A stretch of DNA of 55,476 nt from UMGS1781 sp045628105 (GTDB taxonomy: Bacteria; Bacillota; Clostridia; TANB77; CAG-508). Shown here piece after piece: positions 1 through 7,532 of the stretch (position 1 is its first letter; the number at the start of each line of letters is the position of its first letter). The notes under the pieces are model-generated. The model was given only the letters and a program-made list of their open reading frames with translations. It had not been told where the DNA came from and did not search any database. The stretch is taken from positions 1 to 55,476 of the forward strand of contig JAZQOX010000032.1 in the NCBI GenBank assembly GCA_045628105.1, given 5' to 3'. The position numbers and the translations under genes are program-made.

Positions 1-3
1 AAT

Positions 4-246
4 ATGGAAGAAAGAGAAGAAGAATTAAATGAACAAGATATGAAAAGAAGAGAAAAAATTGGACTTTCAAACATGGCAAGAGTTGCTAAAAATAAAGCAA
101 AAAAACAAAGAAGGAAACAAATCATGAAAGAGTCAGGAAAAGCAGCAGCTCAGTATCTTATTAAATATATTATTATAATTGCCGTTGTTTTAGCTGCAAT
201 TATATTACTAAGTGCCTGTGCTAACTATATTCTTGAGCTTGAATAA
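4..246 (+). CDS. Small basic protein with C-terminal membrane anchor, possibly 5'-truncated
   Basis: I do not recognise the family. The 80 visible residues are very charged at first (EEREEELNEQ, then KNKAKKQRRKQ) and end in one hydrophobic helix at about residues 52-75, so the protein probably sits on the inner face of the membrane. The first ATG is at base 4 with no room to see a ribosome site, so the true start may lie left of the window. The next gene begins 53 bases on with a good GGGAGG site. Its job is unknown. Confidence 0.5.
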   Translation: MEEREEELNEQDMKRREKIGLSNMARVAKNKAKKQRRKQIMKESGKAAAQYLIKYIIIIAVVLAAIILLSACANYILELE

Positions 247-299
247 TTGTTTTAATAGGGATATAATTAATATAAGAGAAGTTTTGGGAGGATAAAAAT

Positions 300-1523
300 A
301 TGGAAAAAACAAACAAAGCAAATAATTCAAAATATTATGATGGAATTAGTTTTGAATTTAAAAATATTTATATTAAAGACGTTTTAGTAGAAGAAAAAGT
401 AAATGATGAAAAAGATGACAATATAAAAGATACTGTTGAGTATAATATTTTTATTCAAGTTAAAGGAAAAGATGTTAAAATTGCAAAAATAGATGGTGAG
501 GGAAATTTAATTCCAAATAGAGAAATTTTACAAGATGAAAATAATAAAGGATTAACAAAAATAATAGATATATTGGAATTAGAAAAAAACAAAGTTGATA
601 TAGAAAGTTTTAAGAAAAAACTAAAAGAGCCAAAAACAATGGAACAAATTAAAGAAGAAAGAAAACAAAAAAACAAAGAATCAAATAATGAAAAAGAAAA
701 CAAAGATAAAAAGACAGAAGATATAGAAAAAAATAATAAAGAAAAAGAAGAATCACAAGAGCAAAAGAAAATAGCAGAAAGAAAAAATTTAAGATTAAAA
801 GATGTATTTGTTATTAGAAAAGATAGCCAATTCTTTAAAAACCATCCAGAGTTAAAAGAAGAACAAGGATTATATTTTTATAGAGATCATGATGGAAAAA
901 TTAAAGCAGAATATTTTGATAAAAATGGAAATCCACAGCCTTCTAAATTTTTTAATAATTCAACAACACATTTAAAAGAAGAAGTTGTTTCATTAGGTAA
1001 TGGAGAAGAGGCAAAAAAATTAAAACCATATCAAGTAATGACAACAAACAACTTACACAAATCACAAGGAACTATGGATATAAGAGTTGCAATAAATATA
1101 AACCAAGGGTACTTGGATATAGAAGAAACAAGACAGGGAACAAATGGAAAATGGACAGGATATGAAATTGAAGCAAAAGGCAGAGACTACAATTCAAGTG
1201 AAGTAAATAAATTAAGCAATATGAAAACTAATGAGTATAATCCAAACAATGTAACTGATAGCTTTAACAAAGTTGAAAATACAGACTTAGCAAGAGATGG
1301 AATACAATTACATGAATTAAGTTATGAAGCAATGTTACAAAAATTTATAGATGAAGGATATACAAAAAGAGAAGCAATTGATATTTACGATCGTATGAGC
1401 GAGCCTAGATTTCTAACAGAAGAAGCAGCTAAAAAAGAAGTAAATAAGGAAATAGAAAAAAGAGAAAAAAATCAAGAACGTGATGATGATGTACTAATTC
1501 CAGGACCAAGAAGAAGACATTAA
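300..1523 (+). CDS. Large charged cytoplasmic protein of unknown function
   Basis: The gene encodes 407 residues and has a GGGAGG ribosome site ahead of the ATG at 300. There is no signal peptide or membrane segment. Residues about 115-165 are a Lys/Glu/Asn-rich, probably coiled-coil linker between a small N-terminal domain and a C-terminal domain (about 165-385). The tail ends in a Pro-Gly-Pro-Arg-Arg-Arg-His motif. I do not recognise the family. Long charged proteins with such linkers are common in integrated elements of Clostridia, but no relaxase, integrase or coupling-protein motif is visible, so a mobile origin is only a guess. Confidence 0.6.
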   Translation: MEKTNKANNSKYYDGISFEFKNIYIKDVLVEEKVNDEKDDNIKDTVEYNIFIQVKGKDVKIAKIDGEGNLIPNREILQDENNKGLTKIIDILELEKNKVDIESFKKKLKEPKTMEQIKEERKQKNKESNNEKENKDKKTEDIEKNNKEKEESQEQKKIAERKNLRLKDVFVIRKDSQFFKNHPELKEEQGLYFYRDHDGKIKAEYFDKNGNPQPSKFFNNSTTHLKEEVVSLGNGEEAKKLKPYQVMTTNNLHKSQGTMDIRVAININQGYLDIEETRQGTNGKWTGYEIEAKGRDYNSSEVNKLSNMKTNEYNPNNVTDSFNKVENTDLARDGIQLHELSYEAMLQKFIDEGYTKREAIDIYDRMSEPRFLTEEAAKKEVNKEIEKREKNQERDDDVLIPGPRRRH

Positions 1524-1552
1524 AAGCGTGTGAATTTTAAAAGCTGCATAAA

Positions 1553-1581
1553 TTGCCAAATGATATAAAATATGGTATAAT
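1553..1581 (+). promoter_or_regulatory. Sigma-A-type promoter for the 1632 membrane protein
   Basis: TTGCCA at 1553-1558 and TATAAT at 1576-1581 are separated by exactly 17 bases, about 50 bases before the start codon of a single-gene unit that ends in its own terminator. Confidence 0.7.
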
Positions 1582-1631
1582 TAAAATGTATTATGCGGAA
1601 GCATTAAATAAAACAGAAAAGGAGATTAGCA

Positions 1632-1859
1632 ATGATACTCGAGTTCATCTTTGTAATTTTCATGATCGTTGCATTTATTGCAGATATTGCATGGATGCAA
1701 GCAGTAATTGGAGCATTTGCCTTGATCCTGGGAATTGTCATTATCTGGGATGATGCCCGGATTTTTGGAGACAAATTTGCACCAATGATTCCCGCCATTA
1801 TAAAGGGCGGAATTTCAATCATTGCTGGCCTTGCAGTATTGACAATGGCAATTTTCTAA
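1632..1859 (+). CDS. Small integral membrane protein, higher-GC cassette
   Basis: This is a 75-residue, almost wholly hydrophobic protein: two membrane helices at about residues 2-40, a short charged loop (WDDARIFGDKF), and a third helix at about 55-75. An AGGAG site precedes the ATG. The gene is a self-contained unit with its own consensus promoter upstream and a terminator straight after its stop. Its codons (GCC, CTG, GGC, CCG) are richer in GC than those of the neighbours, which suggests recent acquisition. A palindromic REP-like sequence follows the terminator. The family is not recognised; transport, sensing or toxin roles cannot be told apart. Confidence 0.6.
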   Translation: MILEFIFVIFMIVAFIADIAWMQAVIGAFALILGIVIIWDDARIFGDKFAPMIPAIIKGGISIIAGLAVLTMAIF

Positions 1860-1893
1860 AATAGGAGGTTCGTTGAACCTCCTATTTCTTTTT
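1859..1893 (+). terminator. Intrinsic terminator after the 1632 gene
   Basis: Twelve-base arms (1859-1870 and 1876-1887) form a perfect hairpin with a 5-base loop, followed by a T-rich tract. Confidence 0.85.
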
Positions 1894-1900
1894 GAAAATC

Positions 1901-1936
1901 GGAAAATGGGGACACGCACTTTTTTCCATTTTGCAT
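1901..1936. repeat. REP-like palindrome, GGGGACACGCACTTTTTTCC type
   Basis: The sequence GGGGACACGCACTTTTTTCC is flanked by AAAATGG and CCATTTT, which can pair. It resembles the second common class of RAYT-associated palindromes in Firmicutes and differs from the GGGACAGTCCC class seen elsewhere in this window. The class assignment is from memory. Confidence 0.45.
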
Positions 1937-1980
1937 AAAAATTTAAAAGTGTTTAATAATATTATTAGGAGATGATTTTT

Positions 1981-2721
1981 TTGAGAATTAAAAAAATAAT
2001 AATGTTATTAATGATTCTTCTTGTTTCACTTTTGTGGAGTAATTCTGTAAGTGCTATGAGCTATTATCAAACAGTTGGCACAACAACAGGTTTAGTTACA
2101 GCAACAAGTTTAAATGTTAGGCAAGGACCAGGCACAAATTATGGAAAAGTAACTACTATAAACAAAAACGAATATGTAAGAGTATTTGCACAAATAAAAG
2201 ACTGGTATGTAATCCAAACAGAAAACGATTATATAGGAATGGTAAGCAAACAATATATAAAACTAGTATACCCAACAAAAGCTGAAACAACAAACAAACC
2301 AAATACAACAGAATCAAGTATAAATACAACAACAGGACTTACAAAAGACGAACAAGAAACACTAGATTTAATAAATGCAGAGAGAAAAAAAGCAGGCCTT
2401 GCAAGTTTAAAAATTGATAGTGAACTTCAAAATGTAGCAAGAACAAAAGCAAAAGACTTAGTAGACAACAACTATTTTGCACATAATTCACCAACATATG
2501 GAACACCATTTGAAATGATGAAAAGCTTTGGAATAAAATATAAAACTGCAGGAGAAAACATTGCAGGAAATTCTACAAATAGCGGAGCAGTAAAAGCATG
2601 GATGAACTCAGAAGGGCATAGAGCAAACATCCTAAATAGTAGTTATAACTATACAGGACTAGCAGTAGTAAGCAGTCCAAAATACGGAAAAGTTTATGTA
2701 CAAATGTTTATAGGTAAGTGA
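1981..2721 (+). CDS. Secreted SH3b-CAP (YkwD/SCP-like) protein
   Basis: This is a secreted protein with an N-terminal signal peptide (a basic RIKK stretch, a hydrophobic core, cleavage near SVSA). It continues with a bacterial SH3 domain (about residues 31-95, motif LNVRQGPGTNYGKV), a Thr/Asn-rich linker, and a CAP domain (about 118-246) with typical AGENIAG and EGHRANI motifs. SH3b domains usually bind peptidoglycan, so the protein probably acts at the cell surface or on the spore; its substrate is unknown. I chose the TTG at 1981 because AGGAG lies 9 bases ahead. The ATG at 1972 abuts that site and is less likely. Confidence 0.85.
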   Translation: MRIKKIIMLLMILLVSLLWSNSVSAMSYYQTVGTTTGLVTATSLNVRQGPGTNYGKVTTINKNEYVRVFAQIKDWYVIQTENDYIGMVSKQYIKLVYPTKAETTNKPNTTESSINTTTGLTKDEQETLDLINAERKKAGLASLKIDSELQNVARTKAKDLVDNNYFAHNSPTYGTPFEMMKSFGIKYKTAGENIAGNSTNSGAVKAWMNSEGHRANILNSSYNYTGLAVVSSPKYGKVYVQMFIGK

Positions 2722-2748
2722 TACAATTAGGGACAGTCCCAAATTGTA
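2722..2748. repeat. REP palindrome (GGGACAGTCCC class)
   Basis: Thirteen-base arms (2722-2734 and 2736-2748) meet at a single central base, with one mismatch. It is the same core as the palindromes flanking the transposase near 7533. It begins directly after the CAP gene stop. Confidence 0.75.
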
Positions 2749-2769
2749 ACAAATTTACAGTAAAAATAT

Positions 2770-2798
2770 TTGACTTTTGGTAAAATATATGCTATTAT
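2770..2798 (+). promoter_or_regulatory. Promoter of candidate antitoxin RNA, locus A
   Basis: TTGACT at 2770-2775 and TATTAT at 2793-2798 are 17 bases apart. Transcription would start near 2805 and run only to the terminator at 2845-2880. Confidence 0.7.
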
Positions 2799-2804
2799 AA
2801 TTAT

Positions 2805-2880
2805 AGCAATTGCAAAGCAGGTTAACAGTTAATGTATGAACAAAAAAAGACTAGGAGTGCAAGTCCTAGTCTTTTCTTTT
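2805..2880 (+). ncRNA. Candidate type I antitoxin RNA, locus A
   Basis: This is a predicted RNA of about 75 nt with its own promoter and a strong terminator and no convincing reading frame. It overlaps the 3' end of the oppositely transcribed mini-gene at 2882-2950 through the shared terminator. In addition, its bases 2817-2841 match plus-strand bases 2938-2962 at 20 of 25 positions. It can therefore pair with the translation start region of that mRNA, and two of the mismatches would still be G-U pairs. This double contact (terminator plus start region) is the arrangement known for RNA II of the Fst (par) system. Function is inferred; expression is not shown. Confidence 0.55.
2845..2880. terminator. 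Bidirectional terminator shared by locus A transcripts
   Basis: Twelve-base perfect arms (2845-2856 and 2864-2875) with a 7-base loop. A T tract follows on the plus strand and an equivalent one on the minus strand, so it can stop both convergent RNAs. Confidence 0.85.
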
Positions 2881-2881
2881 G

Positions 2882-2950
2882 CTATTTACTTAAATATTTT
2901 ACTATGTAGTAAATTATTATAAGTTCTAGCAAGTCTAGCAAGTTATCCAT
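2882..2950 (-). CDS. Candidate 22-residue hydrophobic toxin peptide, locus A
   Basis: A minus-strand ORF reads MDNLLDLLELIIIYYIV and then KYLSK: one amphipathic-to-hydrophobic helix with a basic end, typical in form of membrane-acting type I toxins. AAGGAGG (2962-2968) lies 11 bases ahead of the ATG. A promoter at 2998-3026 and the shared terminator at 2845-2880 bound an mRNA of about 150 nt. It was found by reading the intergenic region between the CAP gene and polC. No known toxin was recognised by sequence; the call rests on size, composition and RNA architecture. Confidence 0.5.
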   Translation of the reverse strand: MDNLLDLLELIIIYYIVKYLSK

Positions 2951-2997
2951 TAATGCATGAACCTCCTTCCTGCATACTTGGCAAGTAGGCAAAATTA

Positions 2998-3026
2998 ATA
3001 ATAATATAAACATAAAAAATTGTCAA
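2998..3026 (-). promoter_or_regulatory. Promoter of candidate toxin mRNA, locus A
   Basis: On the minus strand, TTGACA (3026-3021) and TATTAT (3003-2998) are separated by 17 bases. It points toward the mini-ORF and away from polC. Confidence 0.75.
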
Positions 3027-3064
3027 TAAGAAAAAATAAATTTCTTGTTCCATTTTTTATAAAG

Positions 3065-3083
3065 TGTGATATAATATATCACA
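3065..3083. promoter_or_regulatory. Palindrome over the polC -10 box
   Basis: TGTGATAT and ATATCACA flank a 3-base centre, overlapping TATAAT at 3070-3075, the likely polC -10 box. This is a possible repressor site; no regulator is identified. Confidence 0.45.
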
Positions 3084-3110
3084 ATAAATAAAGAAGAGGT
3101 AGACTAGATA

Positions 3111-6100
3111 ATGACAAAGGTAATAAAAGACGTATTTCAGGATTATAAAAAAGATGGGGCAATTCTGGAAGCAGAAATTACAAAAATGAACTTATATAAA
3201 AAAAGCAATAAGCTGGAAATAGATATAACTTCTCAAAATCAAATTAAAATAAATGAATTAAATGATTTTGAATCTTATTTATCTACAAGATTTTTAATAA
3301 AGATAATTGACTTATCAGTAAAATATGAAAATGGTGACTTTGAATGTGATTTAAATAATGATTGGAAAGATGTTATAAAATATATTGCAACAAAGTTCCC
3401 TATAACTAAAGCTATTTTGAAAGAAAGTAGTGCTTCAATAAAAGGCAATGAAGCAATTATTAATTTAAAAACCAATAGTTCAGACTTTTTACATTCATAT
3501 TCAGTAGATAAAGCTCTTGAGAAATTGTTTTTTAATGTTTATGGGAAGAAAATAAAAGTTACATATAATGAAAGCCTTACAGAAGAAGAAATAATAGAAA
3601 AGAAACATATTTTAGAAGAGATACAAGATAATTTATGTAAGAATCTCATGAATGATATGGCTATTGCAACGCAAGAGAAAAAGAAAGCAAAACAAGAAGA
3701 AGCCGTGGTTGAAGAAGAAGCTATTCAAGAGGAAGAAGAAGAGCAAACACCTTTAATTATTGGTAGAAGTCCAAATATTAAAGAACAAATTGTTAAAATA
3801 AAAGATTTGACACCAGACTATGGTAAAGTTGCTATTCAAGGTAAGGTTATTAAAACTGATTCAAGAGAACTAAAAAATGGTAAAACTCTAGTAATGTTTG
3901 ATGTTTATGACGGAACAAGTACAATTACTTGTAAATCTTTCGTTGAACCAGAAAAAGTTTCAAAGGTTATGGATAGAATAAAGGCTGGAATTAGAGTTAA
4001 ATTGCAAGGAAATGCACAGTATGATAACTTTGCAAAAGAAATAGGTGTAATTGCAAATGTTGTTATTGAATTACCACCACAAGAAGAAATTAGAAGACAG
4101 GATAACAGTATGACAAAACGTGTAGAACTACATCTTCACACACAAATGAGTCAGATGGATGCTGTTACTTCAGCAAAGGATTTAATTAAAAGAGCAGCAA
4201 GTTGGGGTATGAAATCTATTGCAATTACCGACCATGGTGTAGTGCAAGCTTTCCCAGAAGCAAAACATGCGGTTGATGATTTAGGACTAGATATTAAAGT
4301 TATTTATGGTGTGGAAGCGTATTTTGTTCCAGACGATGAAATTCCAGATGAAGAAGAGGGCTGGAAAAAAGTTAAACCTTACCATGCAATAATACTAACA
4401 CAAACTCAAAAAGGTTTAAGAAATTTATATGAATTAATATCTGTTTCTCACATTCAATATTATCATAAAAGACCAAGAGTTTTACAAAGCGTTTTTAATA
4501 AATATAGAGAAGGATTAATTTTAGGTAGTGCTTGTGAACAAGGTGAATTATATAAAGCAATTTTGGAAAATAAACCACAAGAAAAAATAGAGCAAATTGT
4601 AAAATACTATGATTATTTAGAAATACAACCTCTTGGAAATAATAACTTTATGCTAAGAGAAGGAAAAGTACCAGATGAAGAAGCTTTAAAGAATATAAAT
4701 AGAAAAATTGTTGAACTTGGTGAAAAATTTGGAAAGCTTGTTGTTGCTACATGTGATGTTCATTTTATGGATCCACAAGATGAGGTATATAGAAGAATTT
4801 TAATGGCTGGTCAAGGCTTCTCAGATTGTGATAATCAAGCACCATTATACTTTAGAACTACTGAGGAAATGCTTGCAGAGTTTGATTATTTTGGACCAGA
4901 AAAAGCATATGAGCTAGTTGTAACAAATACAAATAAAATTGCTGATATGTGTGAAGCAGTTTGCCCAATTTCTAAAGAAAAATGTCCTCCAGTAATTGAA
5001 GGAGCAGAAGAAGAAATAAAGGAAACTTGCGAAAATAAAGCTAAAGAATTATATGGAGATCCATTACCAGAAATAGTTCAAGCAAGATTAGATAGAGAAT
5101 TAACATCAATTATAAAAAATGGATTTTCAACGTTATATATTATTGCACAAAGATTAGTTTTAAAATCTAATGCAGATGGATATTTGGTTGGGTCAAGAGG
5201 GTCTGTTGGTTCATCATTTGTTGCTAATATGCTTGGTATAACAGAGGTTAACTCACTTCCACCACACTATAGATGCCCACAGTGTAAGTATTCAGATTTT
5301 ACCGATTACGGAATAAAGAACGGTGTAGATTTACCAGATAAAGACTGTCCAAAATGCGGAACTAAAATGGTAAAGGATGGAATGGATATACCTTTTGAAA
5401 CATTCCTTGGATTTAATGGAGATAAAGAACCAGATATAGACTTAAACTTTTCAGGAGATTATCAGGGAAAAATACATAGATATGCAGAAGTTATTTTTGG
5501 AAAAGGAAAGACCTTTAAAGCTGGAACTGTTGGTACAGTAGCTGAAAAAACAGCATTTGGATATGTAAAAAATTATTATGAAGAAAGAAATATACCAATA
5601 ACAAATGCTGAAATTGGTAGAATTGTTCAAGGATGTGTAGGAATAAAAAGAACTACAGGACAACATCCAGGAGGAATTATAGTTGTTCCACATGGTAGAG
5701 AAATTTATGAGTTCTGCCCAGTTCAACATCCAGCAGATGATCCAAATTCAGATATTATAACAACGCATTTTGATTATCACTCAATAGATAAAAATTTATT
5801 AAAACTAGATATGCTTGGCCATGACGATCCGACAGTTATAAGAATGTTACAGGATTTAACGGGTATTGACCCTAAAACAATACCACTTGATGATAAAGAT
5901 ACAATGTCTTTATTTAGTTCAACAAAAGCCTTAGGTGTTACACCAGAACAAATTAATTCACAAGTTGGATCATTTGGTGTTCCTGAGTTCGGAACAAAAT
6001 TTGTAAGAGACATGCTTTTGGATACAAAACCTACAACATTTGAGGAATTAATAAGAATATCAGGAGTATCACATGGTACAGATGTATGGCTAAATAATGC

Positions 6101-6860
6101 ACAAGACTTAATAAAAAATGGAACAGCAACATTAAGCGATGCAATTTGTACAAGAGATGACATCATGATTTACTTAATAAAAAAAGGATTGCCACCAGAT
6201 AAAGCATTCAAAACAATGGAAAGCGTGCGTAAAGGAAAAGGATTAAAACCAGAGCAAGAAGAGTTAATGAGAGAACATGATGTACCAGATTGGTACATAG
6301 ACTCTTGCAAAAAGATAAAATACATGTTCCCAAAGGCACATGCTGTGGCATATGTTACAATGGCATTTAGGATTGCGTGGTTTAAAGTACATCACCCATT
6401 AGCATATTATGCAACATTTTTCTCAATAAGAGCAGATGAATTTGATAGCGAATTTATGATTTATGGAAAAGAAAAAGTAAAAGCAAAAATGAAAGAAATT
6501 GAAATGCAGGGAAACAATGCAACACAGAAAGACAAAGGAATGTACACAGTACTAGAATTAGTACTAGAGATGTATGAAAGAGGATTCGAATTTTTGCCAG
6601 TAGATATTTACAAATCACATAGCAATAAATTTAAAATAGAAGATGGAAAACTAAGACCACCGCTATCAAGTATAGCAGGACTAGGAGGAATAGCAGCAGA
6701 TGGAATATACCAAGCAGCAAAAGAACAAGGTGGAGAATTTATGTGCATAGATGATTTACAATTAAAAGCAAAAATAGGAAAATCAGTGGTAGAATTACTA
6801 ACAAAATTCGGATGCTTAAAAGGAATGAGCCAAAGCAATCAACTAAGCCTATTCGGATAA
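3111..6860 (+). CDS. polC: DNA polymerase III alpha subunit, PolC type, lacking the exonuclease insert
   Basis: This is the replicative polymerase of low-GC Gram-positives, 1249 residues. Order: N-terminal domain (1-210), OB fold (about 230-330), PHP domain (from about 338, HLHTQMSQMD), a zinc-binding loop with CPQC and CPKCG (about 722-750), the catalytic PDIDLNFSGD (about 774-783) and a C-terminal NQLSLFG tail. PolC normally carries a DEDD proofreading exonuclease of about 190 residues inside the PHP domain. Here GVEA (about 400) runs to KPYHAIIL (about 422) with only some 20 residues between, and no FDVETTG motif exists anywhere. The total is about 190 residues shorter than the Bacillus subtilis protein. 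AAGAGG precedes the ATG. The gene is followed by a REP palindrome. Confidence 0.95.
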   Translation: MTKVIKDVFQDYKKDGAILEAEITKMNLYKKSNKLEIDITSQNQIKINELNDFESYLSTRFLIKIIDLSVKYENGDFECDLNNDWKDVIKYIATKFPITKAILKESSASIKGNEAIINLKTNSSDFLHSYSVDKALEKLFFNVYGKKIKVTYNESLTEEEIIEKKHILEEIQDNLCKNLMNDMAIATQEKKKAKQEEAVVEEEAIQEEEEEQTPLIIGRSPNIKEQIVKIKDLTPDYGKVAIQGKVIKTDSRELKNGKTLVMFDVYDGTSTITCKSFVEPEKVSKVMDRIKAGIRVKLQGNAQYDNFAKEIGVIANVVIELPPQEEIRRQDNSMTKRVELHLHTQMSQMDAVTSAKDLIKRAASWGMKSIAITDHGVVQAFPEAKHAVDDLGLDIKVIYGVEAYFVPDDEIPDEEEGWKKVKPYHAIILTQTQKGLRNLYELISVSHIQYYHKRPRVLQSVFNKYREGLILGSACEQGELYKAILENKPQEKIEQIVKYYDYLEIQPLGNNNFMLREGKVPDEEALKNINRKIVELGEKFGKLVVATCDVHFMDPQDEVYRRILMAGQGFSDCDNQAPLYFRTTEEMLAEFDYFGPEKAYELVVTNTNKIADMCEAVCPISKEKCPPVIEGAEEEIKETCENKAKELYGDPLPEIVQARLDRELTSIIKNGFSTLYIIAQRLVLKSNADGYLVGSRGSVGSSFVANMLGITEVNSLPPHYRCPQCKYSDFTDYGIKNGVDLPDKDCPKCGTKMVKDGMDIPFETFLGFNGDKEPDIDLNFSGDYQGKIHRYAEVIFGKGKTFKAGTVGTVAEKTAFGYVKNYYEERNIPITNAEIGRIVQGCVGIKRTTGQHPGGIIVVPHGREIYEFCPVQHPADDPNSDIITTHFDYHSIDKNLLKLDMLGHDDPTVIRMLQDLTGIDPKTIPLDDKDTMSLFSSTKALGVTPEQINSQVGSFGVPEFGTKFVRDMLLDTKPTTFEELIRISGVSHGTDVWLNNAQDLIKNGTATLSDAICTRDDIMIYLIKKGLPPDKAFKTMESVRKGKGLKPEQEELMREHDVPDWYIDSCKKIKYMFPKAHAVAYVTMAFRIAWFKVHHPLAYYATFFSIRADEFDSEFMIYGKEKVKAKMKEIEMQGNNATQKDKGMYTVLELVLEMYERGFEFLPVDIYKSHSNKFKIEDGKLRPPLSSIAGLGGIAADGIYQAAKEQGGEFMCIDDLQLKAKIGKSVVELLTKFGCLKGMSQSNQLSLFG

Positions 6861-6895
6861 TGTTCCAATTAGGGACAGTCCCAAATTGGAACATT
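6859..6895. repeat. REP palindrome (GGGACAGTCCC class)
   Basis: Eighteen-base arms with one mismatch around a central A at 6877. It starts at the polC stop codon and could also act as its terminator stem, although no T tract follows. Confidence 0.85.
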
Positions 6896-6923
6896 TGCCT
6901 ATTAACATAAAATGTGATATAAT
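6895..6923 (+). promoter_or_regulatory. Promoter for the 6966 gene
   Basis: TTGCCT (6895-6900), a 17-base spacer and TATAAT (6918-6923). The -35 box starts exactly where the REP palindrome ends. Confidence 0.7.
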
Positions 6924-6965
6924 ATATGTATTAAAGCCGATCAGGCGAATTAACAGGAGGAAAAA

Positions 6966-7340
6966 ATGGAAGAACTCAGAATTTCTGGGCGCGTCAATGA
7001 TGATGTTGTTTATGATGGCAATCTTCGGATTGCCCAGGGAACAATAGTCAACGGTAGCGTTTTCGCTACAGGTACGATTACTACTGAGAACCGTGTTCAT
7101 ATTTATGGCAACGTTGTTGCCAAGAACGAAGTTGTTTTAGGAAACCATAATGACATCAGAGGACTCGTAGAGTCACAGCTGTCTAGTGTCGAATTTGGTG
7201 ATGAAAATTTCGCCGATTCGGTATCCGGATTTGAGGTGATTATGCGAAATCTCAACAATATTCGTCACTGGATTTCAAGTCCGGGAGGCGTAAAGGAAAT
7301 AGGTACACTTCCAAATGTCTGGGGTGTCTTATTCGATTGA
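6966..7340 (+). CDS. Bactofilin-like polymer-forming protein, higher-GC cassette
   Basis: This protein has 124 residues. The first 65 read as short repeated strands (ISGRVNDDVV, GNLRIAQGTIVNGSVFATG, VHIYGNVVAKNEVVLG), the pattern of a small right-handed beta-helix as in bactofilins. The C-terminal half is unlike known bactofilins and ends NVWGVLFD. Codon choice is clearly richer in GC than in the flanking genes. The gene is a single-gene unit: consensus promoter, AGGAGG site, strong GC-rich terminator, with a REP palindrome on each side. This suggests transfer as a unit. The fold is inferred from repeat spacing; a generic beta-helix protein is the alternative. Confidence 0.5.
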   Translation: MEELRISGRVNDDVVYDGNLRIAQGTIVNGSVFATGTITTENRVHIYGNVVAKNEVVLGNHNDIRGLVESQLSSVEFGDENFADSVSGFEVIMRNLNNIRHWISSPGGVKEIGTLPNVWGVLFD

Positions 7341-7353
7341 AGTCCACATCCCA

Positions 7354-7388
7354 CCCCCAAGGTGTTAACCTTGGGGGCTCTTTTTTTT
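7354..7388 (+). terminator. Strong intrinsic terminator after the 6966 gene
   Basis: Ten-base perfect arms CCCCCAAGGT and ACCTTGGGGG, a 4-base loop, then eight T residues. The stem is much richer in GC than other terminators in this window. Confidence 0.95.
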
Positions 7389-7391
7389 ATG

Positions 7392-7428
7392 AATGTTCCA
7401 ATTAGGGACTGTCCCTAATTGGAACATT
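7392..7428. repeat. REP palindrome, upstream flank of the transposase
   Basis: A perfect inverted repeat with 18-base arms around a single central T at 7410. Its core GGGACTGTCCC matches the copy downstream of the transposase at 8282-8314. Confidence 0.9.
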
Positions 7429-7532
7429 TTAAGAACATGAAAAAAACAATTGATTTTTTGTGCAAATTTATGTATAATACTGATGTAGATGGTAATTTAA
7501 GGGAGAAAATTTACTATTTAGGAGGAATTATT

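Noticed and set aside
1553..1753. 66-codon plus-strand ORF with several Cys
   Set aside because: It is a shifted frame of the membrane-protein gene at 1632; that gene has the ribosome site and a sensible hydrophobic product.
7419..7532. N-terminal extension of the transposase
   Set aside because: The extra codons come from the REP palindrome and spacer; ATG 7533 has the ribosome site and the family's usual start.
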